From positions 12,470,060 to 12,534,059 of the forward strand of contig OZ038529.1 in assembly GCA_964036665.1 (NCBI GenBank): a stretch of DNA of 64,000 bases, read 5' to 3'. Positions 60,419-64,000 of the stretch are shown here, one piece after another. Source of the stretch: Gordius sp. MW1. Lineage: Eukaryota; Nematomorpha; Gordioida; Gordea; Gordiidae. Each line of letters opens with the position of its first letter. The first letter of the stretch is position 1. Below the pieces are notes generated by a model, which searched no databases, was not told the origin of the DNA, and worked only from the letters and a program-made list of their open reading frames with translations. Both the position numbers and the translations under genes were made by a program.

Positions 60419-60487
60419 TATAATTTATAAAGTTAGTTTCCAATAATCCTAAACTACCATTATTGGAAACTAACTTTATAAATTATA
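60419..60487. repeat. Perfect 29-bp inverted repeat with 11-nt loop
   Basis: TATAATTTATAAAGTTAGTT... (60419-60447) is exactly mirrored at 60459-60487. The loop is CCTAAACTACC. It could be a tiny MITE or a stem-loop. No protein gene is adjacent. Confidence 0.85.
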
Positions 60488-60681
60488 GCCCAATTCATTA
60501 TTTTTTTTCTCCAAATTTATATTTTCTTGCAAAAAATTGATTGAGCATTTCCACTATAACTTAACCCTTCCACGGTAATCTTTTTGGAAAACTAAATACC
60601 TGAATTCGCCTATATATCTTGATAAATTTTTCAGCTATGCTATATTACTATGTACACAATTGTAGAAAAGAATCTTGACTA

Positions 60682-60897
60682 TAGATCTGCAACGGGCCAT
60701 TTTAAGGTCAGCCCGTTCCTACCCATTTTACAAACTGCTAGGCCCGTCTGAGCCCGCCCATGTTTTTTTAAGCATCACAGACCCGTCCATACACGTTTTA
60801 AAAACTTTTAGGTCTCTCCGAGCCCGCCCGTATTTTTTTAAGCACCCAGACCCGTCCGTACCCATGCGCAGGCCGGGCTTGCCCGCGCAGATCTTTA
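60682..60897. mobile_element. About 215-bp hAT-like MITE with GCCCG repeats
   Basis: Ends TAGATCTGCAACGGGCC and GGGCTTGCCCGCGCAGATCT bracket repeated AGACCCGTCC and GAGCCCGCCC units. No matching 8-bp duplication was found. The overlapping frames on both strands are repeat artefacts. A more decayed relative ends at 63300 (GGCTTGCCCCTGCATATCTCTA-like). Confidence 0.5.
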
Positions 60898-60958
60898 TTA
60901 TCTTTAAGGTTACCCAGTTATAATTTTTGCGATTTAATAAAACAACATTCACTATTTT

Positions 60959-62629
60959 TAATTGCTATGCAATTTATGGGCTCGCTTTTTGGGGTCCGAT
61001 GTCCGTCCGTTGTCCGTCCTCCATTCATTTTATCGATTTATTATGGTCGATAAAAATGCGGCTGTTTAATACATCTCTGCAATCGGCAGCTAAGCCTACA
61101 CACACTATGCAATGTATGGGCTCGCTTTTTGTTGTCCGTTGTCCGTCCTTCAACGTTCTGACACCGTCTTTCAACTTCTTGCTGGTTTGCTAGTTTAATA
61201 CCCGGAGAGGACAAAATCTTTTTTTTAAATTAAATTAATATTTTGTTCTTGTTAATACCATTAATAATGTGACTTTTTGACAGTGTTCTGGCTATTGACC
61301 AATGAAAAAAATGACTATTGGCAAATTGTGAGTTAAAAATTTTTTTTTCGTTTTTGAATTGGTATAATAGGTTAACATTGATAATTACCCTATGCCCTCC
61401 CCTACAATGGCCTATGCCTCTACTGATATGCATGGGCGTACGCAGGGGGGGGGGGGGGGGGGGGGCAGGGGGGGCGGCTGCCCCCCCCCCCTAATTTATG
61501 AAAAAAAAAAATTTTCAATGCAAAAACATTGAAAAATTAAAAAAAAATTATGTTTTGCCCCCCTCTAAATGAACTTTTGAACGTTTTGCCCCCCCCCCCC
61601 CCCTAATTCAAAACCTGCGTACGCCCATGCTGATATGGATCCCTTTGTCCCTTCCCCTCCTACAAAAGCCTATACCATTATTAAAGTGGGTTCAAATCCC
61701 GGCGAGGGCAAAATTTTTATTTTTTTTTGAATTAAATTATTATATTGGTCTTGTTAATACCATTGAAAATGTGACTTTTAGACCGTGTTCTGGCTACTGA
61801 CTAATGAAAAAATGACCATTGTCCAAATTGTGATTCGAATTTTTTTCCCGTTTTTGAATTGGTATATTAGGTTAACATTGATAATTACCCTATGCCCTCC
61901 CGTAGAAGGGGGTTATGCCTCTACTGATATGGATCCTTATATATTGTTCTTGTTAATACCATTGATAATATGACTTTTTAACCGTGTCCTAGCTACTGAC
62001 CAATGAAATAAATGACCATTGGCCAAATTGTGATTCTAATTTTTTTTTTTCGTTTTTGAATTGGTATATTAGGTTAGCATTGATAATTACCCTGTGCCCT
62101 CCCGTAGAAGGGCCTATGCCTCTACTGATATGAATCCCTGTGCCCCTACAAAAGCCTATGCCTTTACTGATGTGGGTTCGAATCCCGGAGAGGGCAAATT
62201 TTTTTAATTTTTATTATTTAATTAATATATTGTTCTTGTTAATACCATTAATAATATGACATTTTAACCGTGTCCTGGCTACTGACCATTGAAAAAAATT
62301 TCCATTGGCCAAAGTGAGATTAAAATCGATTCTTTTCTTGATTATAATAATATGCTAGTTATTTGGCTGTCTGCTAACCATTAGAAAAGATCACCACTGG
62401 CCAAGGTGATGGAACATTTGTATAAATAATTAACTAATCATTTTGCATTTAATACCCCCCTTTAGGCATTCTCGCCCCTTCCCACCTTTCTCGCCCATAA
62501 ATTGAATAGCAAATATGCTACTTTTATACGGAGTATAGATAAGTTTCGTTCAACCTTCCCTTCCCTCCTTGCCTTCTCCTCCTCCACTTCCCCCATCCCC
62601 CTTCCCCCGAGGGCCGAAGGCCCGAGTTT
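60959..62629 (+). mobile_element. Hairpin/box B family, copy D (long, plus orientation)
   Basis: It starts TAATTGCTATGCAATTTATG, with a second start-like end at about 61105, and finishes with GCCCATAAATTGAATAGCAA, a C/T-rich stretch and the hairpin GGGCCGAAGGCCC (62611-62623) followed by GAGTTTC. Internal units carry GTGGGTTCAAATCCCGGCGA (61687) and GTGGGTTCGAATCCCGGAGA (62162), ACTGACCAATGAA and CTATGCCTCTACTGATATG. It is interrupted by the MITE at 61431-61629. It is the clearest copy for defining the family's orientation: subterminal repeat first, hairpin last. Confidence 0.7.
61431..61629. mobile_element. 199-bp MITE with perfect 8-bp target duplication, nested in copy D
   Basis: The ends CATGGGCGTACGCAGG and CCTGCGTACGCCCATG are perfect inverted repeats. 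CTGATATG flanks both sides (61423-61430 and 61630-61637). Long G and C homopolymers follow the ends. The 8-bp duplication suggests a hAT-type transposase. Confidence 0.88.
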
Positions 62630-63084
62630 CTTTTAATAAATCGATTTCATTAAAAATCACAAATGTAAAAAATATTAGTAAAGCCATATAGCTAAGCCAA
62701 ACAAAGTTAAATTTAGAGAAATAGGTATCTTTAATGAGCTAACTAAAAGCTTTTTAAAAATTAAAAAATGATTCCCAAAAATTTAAAAAATTTGAACAAA
62801 ATTTTTTTATAAAATAAATTTATAGTAAAATTTTTTAATTGACTTAAGGAATTTAACTTATAATTGAATATCAAGAAGCAACTATCTTATAATATGTAAA
62901 ATAAAAATAAATTTTAAACAAATAAAATAAGATATATATATCAAATTTGTCGGTCAAAATGAATGTATGCGGCAGAATATACGATTACTATTGCAAAATT
63001 AATTTAAACAAATCTTTTAGATTAAAAGGCAATAAATTATTTTTTAATTTTGTGAGAAGTTTATAATTAACTAGTAGAATTTTA

Positions 63085-63300
63085 AGACCGCTTATAAAAT
63101 TATAGGCCCGTGCGAGCCCGTTCTTATAATTTCAGGCCCGTTCGAGCCCCTTTGTTAAATCTTCAGACCCCTCCGAGCTTTTTTTAGGTCCGTTCGTACC
63201 CGTTTTGAAAACTTCTAGACCCGCCCAAGTAATTTTTTTAGCACTTTTAGCTTGTCCGTACCCGCCCCTGGCATGGCTTGCCCCTGCATATCTCTAATCT
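63085..63300. repeat. Decayed GGCCCG/GAGCCCG element
   Basis: TAGGCCCGTGCGAGCCCG, CAGGCCCGTTCGAGCCC and further degenerate units end in GGCTTGCCCCTGCATATCTC. It is related to 56055-56265 and 60682-60897. Positions 63300-64000 beyond it show no recognisable gene. Confidence 0.5.
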
Positions 63301-64000
63301 TAACATTCAACAGGTCATTCCCCTAGCAGATAACTTTGCAACTCAGATAAACTCTATAAGCAACAGTGCCCATGAGGACTAATTTTTTTATTAGCGGAAG
63401 TTGAAGTTAGTTTGTATGATTCAATTCTAAAAGACCTCGATCTACCAAACGCATAATTTTATAACTAATATTTTACTGAATCCATGAAGGTTATTAGTTA
63501 ACAGTATTTGTCCCCTCTTGATTGCTTCATTAATATCAACGGCTTTCGATAAAACAAGTTCTAACTAACTTTCAAATATTGCTACGGCTAAAACCGTCAA
63601 TTGTTGTGCCAGAGACCGAAAATTATTTGGCCGAAATAAACTTTAGTGATCTAAATGGCACAAAAATCAGCCTAAAATCTGAAAATTGAGTTATGGTATA
63701 TGGCGTTGTCTTAAACTTAAAAAACCTGTCGTTCCAAGAATGCTATCGACAGCCAAACAGCTTTTAAATTATATTTAAGCCATCGTTATTTACAAATCAT
63801 AGGAAGCGCATCCACCTCAGGTGAAATCCTAGTTAGACAGTCGCTGGACAAGAGAAAAATCAAAAATCATGTCTATTTTATTTTAACGTTCTATATTCTA
63901 TACACAGAATTTATATCTCGATCATAGGTCGTATTTGTCTAAACATTTCTGCCAAAACCCTGCCCGATTTTATACACCCGAACGTTTCTAAGAGGCAGCC

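Noticed and set aside
40920-62180. GGTTCGAATCCC motifs as candidate tRNA genes
   Set aside because: Only one copy (41195-41270) has more than the T-arm, and its acceptor stem does not pair. They are parts of an interspersed repeat.

Overview
The window is AT-rich nuclear DNA from an invertebrate animal. The main evidence is a complete NALCN-type sodium-leak-channel gene with 34 exons and GT-AG introns. It is surrounded by a dense, nested set of eukaryotic transposons: Ty3/gypsy, hAT, MULE, non-LTR, foldback and tRNA-like repeats. There are no bacterial-style operons. Twelve of the 33 NALCN introns are only 33-47 nt long. That fits a lineage with very compact introns (orthonectids and dicyemids come to mind), but the species cannot be fixed from this sequence alone.

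Layout. Positions 1-1480 are gene-poor, with a weak GIY-YIG/Penelope-like relic. Positions 1484-15897 (minus strand) hold the NALCN gene, read from a short start exon near 15.9 kb to the stop codon at 1484. It encodes four 6-TM domains with filter motifs SQEGW, TQEGW, SFKGW and GEDW (EEKE) and about 1,675 residues. Its introns carry a 194-bp MITE (11.7-11.9 kb) and a 1-kb element flanked by GGGTCGGGTT arrays (13.1-14.1 kb). Positions 16.3-24.6 kb form a nested graveyard: a gypsy relic, a hAT element with a perfect 8-bp duplication, an RTE-like LINE relic, a large hAT-like unit that has swallowed a foldback and a LINE fragment, and a duplicated 340-bp block.

Positions 24.98-29.42 kb hold a Ty3/gypsy retrotransposon whose two 201-bp LTRs differ at only two sites. 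It sits inside a minisatellite and its ORFs are interrupted. Positions 30.3-39 kb contain a hAT relic, an 889-bp foldback, MULE transposase relics and an old LTR element. Positions 40.5-43.1 kb are copies of a family with inverted subterminal TTGCTATGCAATTTATGGGC, a terminal GGGCC-TTC-GGCCC-type hairpin and tRNA-like box B units. Positions 43.4-44.6 kb hold a 5'-truncated LINE with a poly(A) tail. Positions 46.0-47.1 kb (minus) hold four exons of a second host gene, resembling SLC35F3/F4-type drug/metabolite transporters.

Immediately upstream of that gene, 47,354-50,671 is a 3.3-kb foldback element. It has roughly 1.5-kb inverted arms, each with seven 110-bp tandem repeats, and a 12-bp target duplication. 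It shares its termini and duplication length with the small MITE inside NALCN. From 51 to 64 kb there are further copies of the hairpin/box B family, several MITEs and hAT-like ends, and no recognisable host gene. The two host genes are unrelated in function as far as the sequence shows. The transposons explain most of the rest.
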